Of a DNA stretch of 64,000 nucleotides, positions 8,779-18,189 are shown piece by piece. The notes beneath the pieces are model-generated. The model was given only the letters and a program-made list of their open reading frames with translations, had not been told where the DNA came from and ran no database searches. The stretch is from Mycobacterium sp. ACS4054 (GTDB taxonomy: Bacteria > Actinomycetota > Actinomycetes > Mycobacteriales > Mycobacteriaceae). The stretch spans positions 1 through 64,000 of the forward strand of contig NZ_LZHV01000055.1 of assembly GCF_001667275.1 (NCBI RefSeq). The letters run 5' to 3'. Made by a program: the position numbers and the translations under genes. Position 1 is the first letter of the stretch, and every line of letters begins with the position of its first letter.

Positions 8779-9781
8779 TACCCGCTCTCGCGCACCACGT
8801 CGCCGGCGTCCTTGTCGGTGCGGATGCCGAGGTAGCGCGGGTGGCGCAGCTTCCCGTCGCGGGTCCATTCGGTGAAGCCGATCTGGACCACCAATTCGGG
8901 GCGGGCCCACCGGGCGCCGGCCTCGCGCACCAGGCCGCGGGTGAAGGGCGGCGTGTCCCGCGCGATGGCCGACAGCCGCTGGTGCAGGCGGCGCAGTGTG
9001 GCTTCGTCGAAGCCGGTGCCCACCTTGCCGCGTACACCAGGTCGCGGCCGTCGTAATAGCCCAGCAGCAACGCGCCCAGCTCGACCCGGCTGCCCCTGGG
9101 GCTGGTGTAGCCGCCGACCACGAATTCCTGGTCGCGCACGCACTTGAACTTCAGCCAATTCTTCGAGCGGCCGCCGTCATACGTCGACTCGGCCAGCTTC
9201 GCGATAACGCCCTCGTCGCCGCGCTCGCAGGCCGCGCGGTAGGCGGCGAGACCGTCCTCGATGCGGTGCGGGGTGTAGCGCAGCGGGCCGCCGAATTGAA
9301 TCGCGTTGCGCAGCAACCGCTTACGCCACACCAGCGGTGCGTCGACCGTCGACTTGCCGTCCAGGTGCAGCAGGTCGAAGACGTAATAGGAGACGCGGAT
9401 CGGCGAGGCGCGGGCCACGTCGGGGTCGGTGATGCCCAGGCGGCCCTGCAACCGGGCGAAGCTGGTGCGGCGGCCCTGGAACGCCACCACCTCGCCGTCC
9501 AGCACGAAGCGGGTCGCGGGCTGGGCGGCCAGCGCATCGACCAGTTCCGGATAGGTCCCGTTGAGCGGCTGGCGGTTTCGGGACAACAGCCGCACCCGGT
9601 CGCCGTCCCGAAACGCCAGGCACCGCATGCCGTCGAACTTGCGCTCGAAGATCCATCGCGGATCGGAGAACCGCTTGTCGGTCAGGGTCGCCAGCGTCGG
9701 GGATCGCCAGTCGGGCACCGGCTCGTCGCGCAGCGCCGCGCGCACCGCGTCGGGCAGGCCCGCCGCTACTCCTGGCGCCAC
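8778..9781 (-). pseudogene. ATP-dependent DNA ligase, single-base frameshift
   Basis: A stand-alone ATP-dependent DNA ligase similar to LigC or the ligase domain of LigD. The adenylation domain is intact: motif I ERKFDGMRCLAF (lysine nucleophile), FVLDGEVVAF, the EGVIAK motif and NWLKFK. At about 9028-9030 one G is missing relative to the expected Tyr-Ala-Gly-Lys-Val reading. Frame 1 then runs into nonsense and stops at 8759. The proper C-terminal OB domain (KVGTGFDEATLRRLHQRL to TDKDAGDVVRESG) continues in the next frame to a stop at 8778. Without the slip the protein would be about 334 residues. The start is GTG 9781, inside the end of the DUF402 gene. This is either a genuine lesion or a base-calling error in a GC run. 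Confidence 0.72.
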
Positions 9782-10206
9782 GTCAGCTCCATCCCGTAGC
9801 CGGCCAGCCAGCGGGAGAGGTCATAGCCGTTGCGGGCCAACCCCGCTACCGCGTTCACGGCGCGCCGCACCGCCCGCTCGGCGGCCTCCGGGGTCAGCAG
9901 GCCGTGCCGGACGGCGTCCAGCAACTCGTCGACGTCGGCCAGCTCCGCGCCGTCGCCGGTGCGCACGACGATGTCGAGGTAGTGATCCTCCGAACGCCAC
10001 ACCTCGGGTCCGGGCGTGTACTCGCCGACGTCGAGGTAGTAGTCCTGATCGCGCTCATGGCCGGGGTTGAAGTGAAAGACCGTGGCGCGCAAGCCGAGTG
10101 ACGGCAGCAGCCACGACTCGAGGTAATGGAACTGGGCGCGGCCGGGGGTGGGCCGGGCCACGTAGAGCCCCCACGGGTGGACCGCGTAGTCGTCCACGTC
10201 CCGCAC
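9766..10206 (-). CDS. DUF402 protein (probably Rv1632c-like)
   Basis: At least 146 residues, drawn from the first canonical start (GTG 10206). The DUF402 core is visible: RPTPGRAQFHYLESWLLPSLG, FHFNPGHERDQDYYLDVGEYTPG and EDHYLDIVVRTGDG. DUF402 proteins are small phosphatase- or nuclease-like proteins with acidic metal-binding residues; this one has no assigned role. The frame stays open upstream to 10272 and encodes HPPKHETFDLIARTNTDPKG, which looks like genuine protein and joins smoothly. No ATG, GTG or TTG exists there, only an ATC at 10272 sitting six bases after a TAGAGT -10. The real N-terminus is therefore uncertain. The 3' end overlaps the ligase start by 16 bases. Confidence 0.78.
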   Translation of the reverse strand: MRDVDDYAVHPWGLYVARPTPGRAQFHYLESWLLPSLGLRATVFHFNPGHERDQDYYLDVGEYTPGPEVWRSEDHYLDIVVRTGDGAELADVDELLDAVRHGLLTPEAAERAVRRAVNAVAGLARNGYDLSRWLAGYGMELTWRQE

Positions 10207-10277
10207 GATGCCCTTGGGATCGGTGTTGGTGCGGGCGATCAGGTCGAACGTCTCGTGCTTCGGCGGATGGATGCCCC

Positions 10278-10284
10278 TACTCTA
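10278..10284. promoter_or_regulatory. Overlapping divergent -10 elements
   Basis: TACTCTA reads as TACTCT on the plus strand (10278-10283, seven bases before the GTG at 10291) and as TAGAGT on the minus strand (10284-10279, six bases before the ATC at 10272). One seven-base core appears to serve both the dehydrogenase and the DUF402 gene. Confidence 0.5.
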
Positions 10285-10290
10285 GTCACC

Positions 10291-11037
10291 GTGAGCGACC
10301 TCAGCGGAAAGACGGCCCTTGTCACCGGCGGGAATTCGGGCATCGGGTTGGCGGCCGCGCGGCGGCTGGCCGACGCGGGCGCCCACGTCATCCTGACCGG
10401 TCGCAATCAGGACACCATCGACGCCGCGGTGGCCTCGATCGGCGAACGCGCGACGGGCATCCGCGCCGACGTGGCCGACCCCGACGACCTGGCGGCGGTC
10501 GCCGGCGTAATCGCATCCCGGGGAGCGGGCCTCGACGTGCTCTTCGCCAACGCGGGCGGCGGGGAATTCGCGGCGCTGGGCGAGATTTCGGTCGAACACT
10601 TCACCACCACGTTCATGACCAACGTGGGCGGCACGCTGTTCACCGTGCAAGCCGTGTTGCCGCTGCTCAACCGCGGGGCGTCGATCGTGTTGACCGGCTC
10701 GACCGCCGCCTACAACGGCACCCCGGCGTTCAGCGTGTACGCGGCCACCAAGGCGGCGATCCGCTCGTTCGGCCGGACGTGGGCCGCCGAACTCGTGGAT
10801 CGGGGGATTCGGGTCAACACGATCGTCCCCGGACCGGTCGAGACGCCGGGGCTGCTGGGGCTGGCGCCGGCCGGACGCGAGCACGAGATACGCGAGGGCG
10901 AGGCGGCCAAGGTCCCGATGGGCCGCCTGGGCCGGCCCGAGGAGGTCGCCGCGGCGGTGCTGTTCCTGGCGTCGGACGACAGCAGCTTCATGACCGGCAG
11001 CGAGGTCTTCGTCGACGGTGGTGCCGAGCAGATCTAG
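10291..11037 (+). CDS. Short-chain dehydrogenase/reductase
   Basis: A 248-residue classical SDR. The NAD(P)-binding motif TGGNSGIG lies near residues 11-18, NAGGG near 90, the catalytic Ser in VLTGSTAAYNG near 136, and the YAATK catalytic pair near 150-154. The tail carries the usual GRLGRPEEVAAAVLFLASD and ITGSE-like cofactor-loop segments. T-G-R-N after the first strand suggests NADP preference, which is inference. The GTG at 10291 is chosen because it opens the Rossmann fold directly and sits seven bases after a -10; a longer frame upstream is unrelated. It converges on the ABC exporter gene and diverges from the DUF402 gene. Substrate unknown. Confidence 0.87.
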   Translation: MSDLSGKTALVTGGNSGIGLAAARRLADAGAHVILTGRNQDTIDAAVASIGERATGIRADVADPDDLAAVAGVIASRGAGLDVLFANAGGGEFAALGEISVEHFTTTFMTNVGGTLFTVQAVLPLLNRGASIVLTGSTAAYNGTPAFSVYAATKAAIRSFGRTWAAELVDRGIRVNTIVPGPVETPGLLGLAPAGREHEIREGEAAKVPMGRLGRPEEVAAAVLFLASDDSSFMTGSEVFVDGGAEQI

Positions 11038-11049
11038 GGTCGCCCCGGA

Positions 11050-13638
11050 CTATCGGCGCAGGCGGATCCGCCACCGCACGAAACCGGCGTAGAACACCGA
11101 TAAGGCGGCGAGCATGCCCATGTCCAGCAGCCACACCTTCGGCGTGTGCCGCCAGAACCGGTCCTGGGACAGCAGCGAATCCGGCACCAGGTGCCGCAGG
11201 TCGACCGTCGACGCGGCCGCGGCGTAGCCCCAGCGCGCGGGCATCGCGAACGAAAGCTGGTCCAGCCCGAGCCGGCCGGTCACCGGGACCATGCCACCGC
11301 AGAGCACCAGCTGCGCCATCACCGTCACCACGAACAGGGGCATGATCTGCTCGCTGGAGCGGACCAGCGACGAAATCGCCAGGCCCAGAATGGCCGACGC
11401 CACACAGGTGGCCGCGACGGTCGCGAACAATTCGGCCGTCGCCCCGGCGGTCGAATGGCCGAGCAGGATGGCGCCCCGCGTCGGCGCGCTCTTGCCGATC
11501 ACCACGATCGCGGTGATGATCGCCGATTGCAGGACGGCGAACCCGCAGAACACCGCGGTTTTGGCGAGCAGGTAGGCCGTCGTGGACAGCCCCACCGCTT
11601 GCTCGCGCTGGAAGATGGCGCGTTCGCCGACCAGGTCGCGGATGGTCAGGGCGGTGCCCATGAACGCGGCGGCGGGCATCAGCAGGGCCAGTATCTGCGC
11701 CGCCTCGTCGGGCGTCCCCGCGTTCGCGCCCGGCGGATGGAACCCGTTGGCCCCCGGCACCGTCAGCGAGAGCGAACCCAGGATGAACGGCAACAGCGCC
11801 AGGAAGACGAAGTAGGCGCGGTCGGCGACCACCAGGCGGATCTGCCGCCGGGCGACCGTCGAAATCTGGCGCCGCACACTGGTGTGCACCGGCTCGCCCA
11901 GCGCGGCCGGCTCGTCGGCCTTGTCCGGCAACAGCTTTGGCGGCCGCTTCGCGGCGTCGCGCTGCTCCACGAACCGCCGGTTGGCCTCCTCGGGGTCCGC
12001 ACCCACCTGGGTGAAGATCTTCGCCCAGTTGGTGGTGCCCATCGCCGCGCCGATCCGATCGGGCGGACCGCAATAGGCGGTCTTGCCGCCCGGGGCCACC
12101 AACAGCAACTGGTCGCAGGTGTCGAGGTAGGACAGCATGTGCGTCACCACGATCACCACCCGGCCGGCGTCGGCCAGCTGCCGCAGCATCATCATCACCT
12201 GGTGGTCGAGCGCCGGGTCGAGGCCGGAGGTCGGCTCGTCGAGGATCAACAGCGACGGCCCGGTGAGGAGCTCGAGCGCCACCGAGGCCCGCTTGCGCTG
12301 GCCGCCGGACAGCTTGTCCACCCGGGTGTCGGCGTGTTTGGTCAGGTCGAGCTCGTCGAGGACCTGGGCGACGACCTTGGCCCGGTCGGCTTTGCTGGTG
12401 TCGGGCGGCAGGCGCAGCTCGGCTGCGTAGCCGAGCGCCTGGTTGATGGTCAGCTGGCGGTGCACGACGTCGTCCTGCGGGACCATGCCGATGCGGCTGC
12501 GCAACGACGCGTATTCGGCGTGAATGTCGTGGCCCTCGAAGGTGACCGAGCCCGAGCTGGGGGTGGTGTAGCCGGCGATGAGCCTCGCCAGGGTGCTCTT
12601 TCCGGCGCCCGACCCGCCGATGACCGCGGTCAGGGTTCCGGGCCGCGCGATCAGCGAGATGTCGTCCAGCAGTTGTTTGCCGTTGTCGACGACGTATTCG
12701 ACGTTGCGCACCTCGAGACCGCCGGTGCGGGTTGCGGTTTCGCTGCGCGGGGTCAGGGTGCCGTCGCGGCAGACGAGGTCGACGTTGCCGATGGTGACGA
12801 CGTCGTCGTCGGACAGGATCGCGGAGCCGACCCGGGTCCCGTTGACGAAGGTTCCGTTGATGCTGTTGTCCCGGATCTCGGTGCCCAGCGGCGTCTGCAC
12901 CAGCGTCGCGTGCCGGCGCGACGCCAGCACGTCGGAGACGACGATGTCGTTCTCCGCGGCGCGGCCGATCGTCAGGGCGCCCGGGCTGCCCGCGGCCGCC
13001 GACGAGCGCGGTGAGAGCAACTTCACAAAGCGCGTGGCGAGGTTCGACACGTCGGCCGTCTTGGCGTCGACCACGGTGAGTTCGGCGGGCGGCGTCGGCG
13101 CGTGGACGACGGTCCGCTCGGCGGGCGCGACGCCACGCAGCGGGACGGCGGGGGCCGGCGCCTGACGGGGCCGCGAAATCGACTGCCGGGGCAGTGGATT
13201 CGGTGGCGCTCCGGGCGGCCGGGGTGCCCGGGTGGGGTTGGTTTGCTCGGGAAGCGCGGACCAGGCCAGCGTCGGCGGCCCGGCCGCCGGATTCGGCTGG
13301 GCCCGGCCCGGCCGGTCGGCGTAGCCCTGGCGCGGTCCGATCGCGAAGGTCAGCAGCGGTCCGCGCGGATTGCCGACGTGAATGCTCTGGCCGTCGTGGA
13401 TGTCGATGACCGGCATCCGGTAGCCGTTGAGATAGGTCCCGTTCAGCGAACCGTTGTCGATTGCCAGCCACCGGCCTTGGTCGAACCGCAGGATCAGGTG
13501 GGCGCGCGAAATCCGGGGATCGGCGATGCGCACGTCGGCCTCGGTGTCGCGGCCGACGACCACCTCGTGGCCGGCCGCGAAGGATCGTAGGGACCCGTCG
13601 TGCCGAATCGTCAGGACGGGCGGGGCGGGGCGGGTCAC
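11050..13638 (-). CDS. FHA-domain ABC exporter (Rv1747-like)
   Basis: An 862-residue half transporter of the inner membrane. Two forkhead-associated (phosphothreonine-binding) domains come first: FHA1 at about 26-90 (VVVGRDTEADVRI, RISRAHL, NGSLNGTYLN) and FHA2 at about 225-300 (LTIGRAAENDIVVSD, NGTFVNG). An ABC ATPase follows, with Walker A GGSGAGKST near 340, signature LSGGQRKR near 442 and Walker B LLILDEPTSGLDP near 464. An ABC-2 type membrane domain with about six helices ends the protein. The size and order match M. tuberculosis Rv1747 (865 residues), which is phosphorylated by PknF and implicated in exporting a cell-wall component. The start at GTG 13638 (or 13641) matches where FHA1 begins; an in-frame upstream start at 13713 adds 25 unlikely residues. 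Confidence 0.9.
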   Translation of the reverse strand: MTRPAPPVLTIRHDGSLRSFAAGHEVVVGRDTEADVRIADPRISRAHLILRFDQGRWLAIDNGSLNGTYLNGYRMPVIDIHDGQSIHVGNPRGPLLTFAIGPRQGYADRPGRAQPNPAAGPPTLAWSALPEQTNPTRAPRPPGAPPNPLPRQSISRPRQAPAPAVPLRGVAPAERTVVHAPTPPAELTVVDAKTADVSNLATRFVKLLSPRSSAAAGSPGALTIGRAAENDIVVSDVLASRRHATLVQTPLGTEIRDNSINGTFVNGTRVGSAILSDDDVVTIGNVDLVCRDGTLTPRSETATRTGGLEVRNVEYVVDNGKQLLDDISLIARPGTLTAVIGGSGAGKSTLARLIAGYTTPSSGSVTFEGHDIHAEYASLRSRIGMVPQDDVVHRQLTINQALGYAAELRLPPDTSKADRAKVVAQVLDELDLTKHADTRVDKLSGGQRKRASVALELLTGPSLLILDEPTSGLDPALDHQVMMMLRQLADAGRVVIVVTHMLSYLDTCDQLLLVAPGGKTAYCGPPDRIGAAMGTTNWAKIFTQVGADPEEANRRFVEQRDAAKRPPKLLPDKADEPAALGEPVHTSVRRQISTVARRQIRLVVADRAYFVFLALLPFILGSLSLTVPGANGFHPPGANAGTPDEAAQILALLMPAAAFMGTALTIRDLVGERAIFQREQAVGLSTTAYLLAKTAVFCGFAVLQSAIITAIVVIGKSAPTRGAILLGHSTAGATAELFATVAATCVASAILGLAISSLVRSSEQIMPLFVVTVMAQLVLCGGMVPVTGRLGLDQLSFAMPARWGYAAAASTVDLRHLVPDSLLSQDRFWRHTPKVWLLDMGMLAALSVFYAGFVRWRIRLRR

Positions 13639-13872
13639 CACACAAGTATCTGTGCGCCCGCCGGGGGTTCTATTGGGAGCGGCTGTGATTTCGCTATGTG
13701 TCGGTCCGCTCACTCATAACGGTTTCATAGCTTGCCGAGGCGGACTCCCCAGCGGAATCCGGCATCATCTGAACGTAAGGGGTTGCGCTGAGGCCTTTTC
13801 CGGGCGCGCCGCGCACATCGTCGTGCCGGCCGGGGCGCCGAGGGGGATCGGAACGAGGGGGTGAGGCAACAG
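13639..13872. other. Divergent intergenic region between FHA exporter and kinase
   Basis: About 230 bases containing both promoters for the exporter (minus) and the kinase (plus). A Shine-Dalgarno-like GAGGGGGTGAGG precedes the kinase ATG. I see no convincing TANNNT/TTGACA pair on either strand and no strong palindrome. Confidence 0.4.
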
Positions 13873-15918
13873 ATGGACGAAGGCAGGGGCACCACCCGGC
13901 GCATCGGCGCCGGGCGGCGGCTGTTGGGTAATCGCGCGGCGCTGCGCGCGGGTTTTCAGTCGCTGCCGGCGGTGACCATCGCCCATCTGTTCCGCCGCGT
14001 CCCGCCGGTCACTTCCACCCCGGCCGGGGCCGCCCCGGCGCCAGGGAAGGCCGACGGGTCGCACCCGTCGATCACCGGCGGCGCGCCGTTCGCGGGCTAC
14101 ACGATCCTGCGGCAGCTGGGTGCCGGGGGCATGGCCGAGGTGTATTTGGCGCTGCATCCCCGGCTGCCACGCCGCGACGTGATCAAGGTGCTGGCGGAGG
14201 CGGTCACGGCCGATCCCGAGTTCCGGGAAAGGTTCAACCGCGAGGCCGACCTCGCCGCGACGCTGTGGCATCCCCACATCGTCGGCGTCCACGACCGCGG
14301 CGAATTCAACGGCCACCTCTGGATTTCCATGGACTACGTCGAGGGCACCGACGCCGCCCGGCTGGTCAAGGAGCTCCACCCGGAGGGCATGCCGGTCGGT
14401 GAGGTGTGCGACATCGTCCGGGCCGTCGCGGGGGCGCTGGACTACGCCCACGACCGCGGGCTGCTGCACCGCGACGTCAAGCCGGCCAACATCCTGCTCA
14501 CCCATCCCGAAGCCGGCGAGCGCCGAATCCTGTTGGCGGACTTCGGGGTCGCGCGGCACCTGGGTGACATCAGCGGGATCACCGAGACCAACGTCGCGGT
14601 GGGAACGGTGGCCTACGCGGCGCCGGAACAGTTGACGGGATCCAACATCGACGGGCGCGCGGACCAATATGCCCTGGCCGCAACGGCTTTCCACTTGCTC
14701 ACCGGCGCACCCCCGTTTCAGCACTCGAACCCGATCGCGGTGATCAGCCAGCACCTGCACGAACAGCCGCCCCGGCTCAGCGACTTCCGCCCGGAGCTGG
14801 CGCATCTCGACGACGTGTTCCGCACGGCGCTGGCCAAACGCCCCGAGGACCGGTTCGAGCGGTGCCGCGCGTTCGCCGAGGCGGTCGGCGAGCGGTGCGA
14901 CGAGGCCGCCGCGCCCGTCCCGCGTCCCGGGCCCCGCGCCGTCACGACGACGCCGGCGCGGCGCGGACCGCGCGCCGTCGTGGCGGCGATGAACCATCGC
15001 TTCTCGGCGCGGACCCGGTGGGCGGTCGGGTTGGTGTGCGCGATGCTCGTCGCCGTCGCGGCCACCGGGTCGACCCTGTACTCGTTCGAGCCGGACACCC
15101 CGCCGGCGAACCCGGCGCTCGCGTCGAAACCGTCCGTCCCGGCGCCGAGTGCCGCGCCGGCCCGGTCCGGTGGACCGGCGCTCAACGGGGCCTACAAGCT
15201 GGACTACGACGAGAGCAAGCGGACCACCAACGGCGTCGCGATCCGCCACGACGGCCCCGCCACCGGCTGGTGGGCGTTCCGTTCGGTGTGCACCACCAAC
15301 GGCTGCGCGGCCACCGGGGCCCGGCTGGACAACGCCACCCACCAAACGGCCGACGGCGGCAAGACGGACACGCTGCACTTCGTCGCCGGCTATTGGCAGG
15401 GCGCCCCGCAGCAGGACCGGATGGCGTGCACCCCGCCCGACGGCCAGGGCGCGGCCACCCAGCAGGAGACGCTCGCGTGGTCGCTGGCGCCCCAGGCCGA
15501 CGGCACGCTGCGCGGCACCGTGACCGAGACCGTGCTCAGCAACGAGTGCGGCGCGCAGGGCGCGGTGGTGCGGGTGCCGGTGGTCGCCACCCGCGTCGGT
15601 GACGTGCCGGCCGGCGTCGACCTGGGTGACCCCGCCCAGGCCGTCAGCACGTCGACCGCCGCGGCGGCCCCTTCGCCGCCCGTGCTCGGCGGGGTCTGCG
15701 CCGACGTCGGCAAGCTGGCCTACGACCCGACCAACAGCGAGCAGATCGTCTGCGAGGGCAACAGCTGGGCCAAGGCCCCGATCACGATGGGCGTGCACGC
15801 CGCGGGCAGCTCGTGTGACCGGCCCGGGACCTCGGTGTTCGCCATGACCACGTCGAACGACGGGCACCTGTTGCAGTGCGATCCCGTCACCCGAACCTGG
15901 AGCCGGCCCGGGGGATAG
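13873..15918 (+). CDS. Membrane Ser/Thr protein kinase (PknF-like)
   Basis: A 681-residue kinase. The catalytic domain (about 70-335) has the glycine loop [11 protein letters not shown], the ATP-binding lysine in RRDVIKVL (near 104), [13 protein letters not shown] (catalytic Asp near 201), LADFGVAR (near 223) and an activation loop [18 protein letters not shown] with candidate phospho-threonines. A basic linker precedes a single membrane helix (about 383-405, [18 protein letters not shown]), leaving about 275 residues outside. The kinase domain resembles PknF most closely, but the long outer domain, with several cysteines, does not. ATG 13873 is preferred because a purine-rich GAGGGGGTGAGG lies just upstream; GTG 13861 is the alternative. 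It is divergent from the FHA exporter, its likely target. Confidence 0.88.
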   Translation: MDEGRGTTRRIGAGRRLLGNRAALRAGFQSLPAVTIAHLFRRVPPVTSTPAGAAPAPGKADGSHPSITGGAPFAGYTILRQLGAGGMAEVYLALHPRLPRRDVIKVLAEAVTADPEFRERFNREADLAATLWHPHIVGVHDRGEFNGHLWISMDYVEGTDAARLVKELHPEGMPVGEVCDIVRAVAGALDYAHDRGLLHRDVKPANILLTHPEAGERRILLADFGVARHLGDISGITETNVAVGTVAYAAPEQLTGSNIDGRADQYALAATAFHLLTGAPPFQHSNPIAVISQHLHEQPPRLSDFRPELAHLDDVFRTALAKRPEDRFERCRAFAEAVGERCDEAAAPVPRPGPRAVTTTPARRGPRAVVAAMNHRFSARTRWAVGLVCAMLVAVAATGSTLYSFEPDTPPANPALASKPSVPAPSAAPARSGGPALNGAYKLDYDESKRTTNGVAIRHDGPATGWWAFRSVCTTNGCAATGARLDNATHQTADGGKTDTLHFVAGYWQGAPQQDRMACTPPDGQGAATQQETLAWSLAPQADGTLRGTVTETVLSNECGAQGAVVRVPVVATRVGDVPAGVDLGDPAQAVSTSTAAAAPSPPVLGGVCADVGKLAYDPTNSEQIVCEGNSWAKAPITMGVHAAGSSCDRPGTSVFAMTTSNDGHLLQCDPVTRTWSRPGG

Positions 15919-15963
15919 CGGGGCGGCCAGACCGGCTCGGCGACACTTGTCGGTGCGCGGTTC

Positions 15964-15969
15964 TACCCT
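15964..15969 (+). promoter_or_regulatory. -10 element, leaderless start of uvrB
   Basis: TACCCT, six bases, then ATG 15976. A small palindrome, CGACA-CT-TGTCG, lies upstream at 15941-15952, near where a -35 would be. It does not match the mycobacterial LexA box. Confidence 0.5.
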
Positions 15970-15975
15970 GGTGGC

Positions 15976-18132
15976 ATGGCTTTCGCCACGGAACATCCGG
16001 TAGTCGCACATTCGGAATACCGCGCGGTCGACGAGGTCGTGCGCGTCGGCGGCCACTTCGAGGTGGTCAGCCCGCACGCGCCCGCCGGCGACCAGCCCGC
16101 CGCCATCGACGAGCTCGAACGCCGGATCAGGTCGGGGGAGCGCGACGTGGTGCTGCTGGGCGCCACCGGCACGGGGAAGTCGGCCACCACCGCCTGGCTC
16201 ATCGAGCGGCTGCAGCGGCCCACTCTCGTCATGGCGCCGAACAAGACGCTGGCCGCCCAGCTGGCCAACGAACTGCGAGAGATGTTGCCGCACAACGCGG
16301 TTGAGTACTTCGTGTCGTACTACGACTATTACCAGCCGGAGGCGTACATCGCGCAGACCGACACCTACATCGAGAAGGACAGCTCGATCAACGACGATGT
16401 GGAGCGGCTGCGGCACTCCGCCACGTCTTCCCTGCTCTCGCGGCGCGACGTGGTCGTGGTGGCGTCGGTGTCCTGCATCTACGGCCTGGGCACGCCGCAG
16501 TCGTACCTGGACCGCTCGGTGGAACTCGGCGTCGGCACCGAGGTGCCCCGCGACGCGCTGCTGCGGCTGCTGGTCGACGTGCAGTACACCCGCAACGACC
16601 TGTCCTTCACCCGCGGTTCGTTCCGGGTGCGGGGCGACACCGTGGAGATCATCCCGTCCTACGAAGAGCTGGCGGTGCGCATCGAGTTCTTCGGGGACGA
16701 GATCGAGGCGCTGTACTACCTGCACCCGCTGACCGGCGACGTGATCCGCCAGGTCGACTCGCTGCGGATCTTCCCGGCCACCCACTACGTCGCCGGCCCG
16801 GAGCGGATGGCGCACGCCATCTCGACGATCGAGCAGGAGCTGGCCGAGCGGCTGGCCGAGCTGGAAGGCCAGGGCAAGCTCTTGGAGGCCCAGCGGCTGC
16901 GCATGCGCACCAACTACGACATCGAGATGATGCGCCAGGTCGGCTTCTGCTCGGGCATCGAGAACTACTCCCGCCACATCGACGGCCGCGGCCCGGGCTC
17001 GCCGCCGGCGACGCTGCTCGACTACTTCCCCGAGGACTTCCTGCTCGTCATCGACGAGTCGCACGTCACCGTGCCGCAGATCGGCGGCATGTACGAGGGC
17101 GACATGTCCCGCAAACGCAACCTGGTCGAATACGGGTTCCGGCTGCCGTCGGCGTGCGACAACCGCCCGCTGACCTGGGAGGAGTTCGCCGACCGGATCG
17201 GCCAGACGGTGTACCTGTCGGCCACCCCGGGCCCCTACGAGCTCAGCCAGGCGGGCGGGGAGTTCGTCGAGCAGGTGATCCGGCCGACCGGCCTGGTGGA
17301 CCCGAAGGTCGTGGTCAAGCCCACCAAGGGGCAGATCGACGACCTGATCGGCGAGATTCGCAAGCGCACCGAGGCCGACGAGCGGGTGCTGGTGACGACG
17401 CTGACCAAGAAGATGGCCGAGGACCTCACCGATTACCTGCTGGAGATGGGCATCCGGGTGCGCTACCTGCACTCCGAGGTCGACACGCTGCGCCGGGTGG
17501 AACTGCTGCGCCAGCTGCGGCTGGGCGACTACGACGTGCTGGTGGGCATCAACCTGCTCCGGGAGGGTCTCGACCTGCCCGAGGTGTCGCTGGTGGCGAT
17601 CCTGGACGCGGATAAGGAGGGTTTCCTGCGGTCCTCGCGCAGCCTGATCCAGACCATCGGCCGCGCCGCCCGCAACGTCTCCGGCGAAGTGCACATGTAC
17701 GCGGACTCGATCACCGACTCGATGAAGGAGGCGATCGACGAGACCGAACGGCGGCGGGCCAAGCAGGTCGCCTACAACGAGGCCCACGGCATCGATCCGC
17801 AGCCGCTGCGCAAGAAGATCGCCGACATCCTGGACCAGGTCTATCGCGAGGCCGACGACAGCGAGACAGTCGAAATCGGGTCCGGGCGCAGCATGTCCCG
17901 CGGCCGGCGCGCCCAGGGCGAGCCGGGCCGCGCCGTCAGCGCCGGCGTCTTCGAGGGACGGGACACGACCAGCATGCCGCGCGCCGAGCTGGCCGACCTG
18001 ATCAAGGACCTCACCGAGCAGATGATGGCCGCCGCGCGCGACTTGCAGTTCGAGCTGGCCGCGCGGTTCCGGGACGAGATCGCCGACCTGAAGAAGGAAC
18101 TGCGGGGGATGGACGCCGCCGGCCTGAAATGA
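15976..18132 (+). CDS. uvrB: Excinuclease ABC subunit B
   Basis: A 718-residue helicase-like subunit of UvrABC nucleotide excision repair. It takes damaged DNA from UvrA and positions UvrC for incision. Walker A is [13 protein letters not shown] (about 58-70), the damage-probing beta-hairpin is [15 protein letters not shown] (about 115-129), and the Walker B-type IDESH lies near 358. Helicase motif VI is QTIGRAARN (near 559). The C-terminal UVR domain (about 670-712, [21 protein letters not shown]) binds UvrC. An insert [16 protein letters not shown] of low complexity separates the last two parts. The ATG at 15976 fits a leaderless -10. The uvrA gene lies 5.4 kb downstream. Confidence 0.97.
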   Translation: MAFATEHPVVAHSEYRAVDEVVRVGGHFEVVSPHAPAGDQPAAIDELERRIRSGERDVVLLGATGTGKSATTAWLIERLQRPTLVMAPNKTLAAQLANELREMLPHNAVEYFVSYYDYYQPEAYIAQTDTYIEKDSSINDDVERLRHSATSSLLSRRDVVVVASVSCIYGLGTPQSYLDRSVELGVGTEVPRDALLRLLVDVQYTRNDLSFTRGSFRVRGDTVEIIPSYEELAVRIEFFGDEIEALYYLHPLTGDVIRQVDSLRIFPATHYVAGPERMAHAISTIEQELAERLAELEGQGKLLEAQRLRMRTNYDIEMMRQVGFCSGIENYSRHIDGRGPGSPPATLLDYFPEDFLLVIDESHVTVPQIGGMYEGDMSRKRNLVEYGFRLPSACDNRPLTWEEFADRIGQTVYLSATPGPYELSQAGGEFVEQVIRPTGLVDPKVVVKPTKGQIDDLIGEIRKRTEADERVLVTTLTKKMAEDLTDYLLEMGIRVRYLHSEVDTLRRVELLRQLRLGDYDVLVGINLLREGLDLPEVSLVAILDADKEGFLRSSRSLIQTIGRAARNVSGEVHMYADSITDSMKEAIDETERRRAKQVAYNEAHGIDPQPLRKKIADILDQVYREADDSETVEIGSGRSMSRGRRAQGEPGRAVSAGVFEGRDTTSMPRAELADLIKDLTEQMMAAARDLQFELAARFRDEIADLKKELRGMDAAGLK

Positions 18133-18177
18133 GTTTGCTGGCACCGGAATTCAGTTTTCCCACTCCGGACCGCCCCA

Positions 18178-18183
18178 TACGGT
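18178..18183 (+). promoter_or_regulatory. -10 element, leaderless start of the MFS gene
   Basis: TACGGT, six bases (AGAAGG), then GTG 18190. The AGAAGG is too close to the codon to act as a ribosome binding site, which favours leaderless initiation. Confidence 0.48.
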
Positions 18184-18189
18184 AGAAGG

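Noticed and set aside
15919..15975. SOS (LexA) box upstream of uvrB
   Set aside because: The palindrome CGACA-CT-TGTCG does not match the mycobacterial box (TCGAAC, four bases, GTTCGA). No box was found upstream of uvrA (23381-23490) either.
13765..18144. A 1459-codon minus-strand open frame across the kinase and uvrB
   Set aside because: It spans two convincing plus-strand genes, lacks motifs, and has the composition of a shadow frame. The same applies to the long antisense frames over the polyketide synthases (54856-58902) and pheT (39949-42648).
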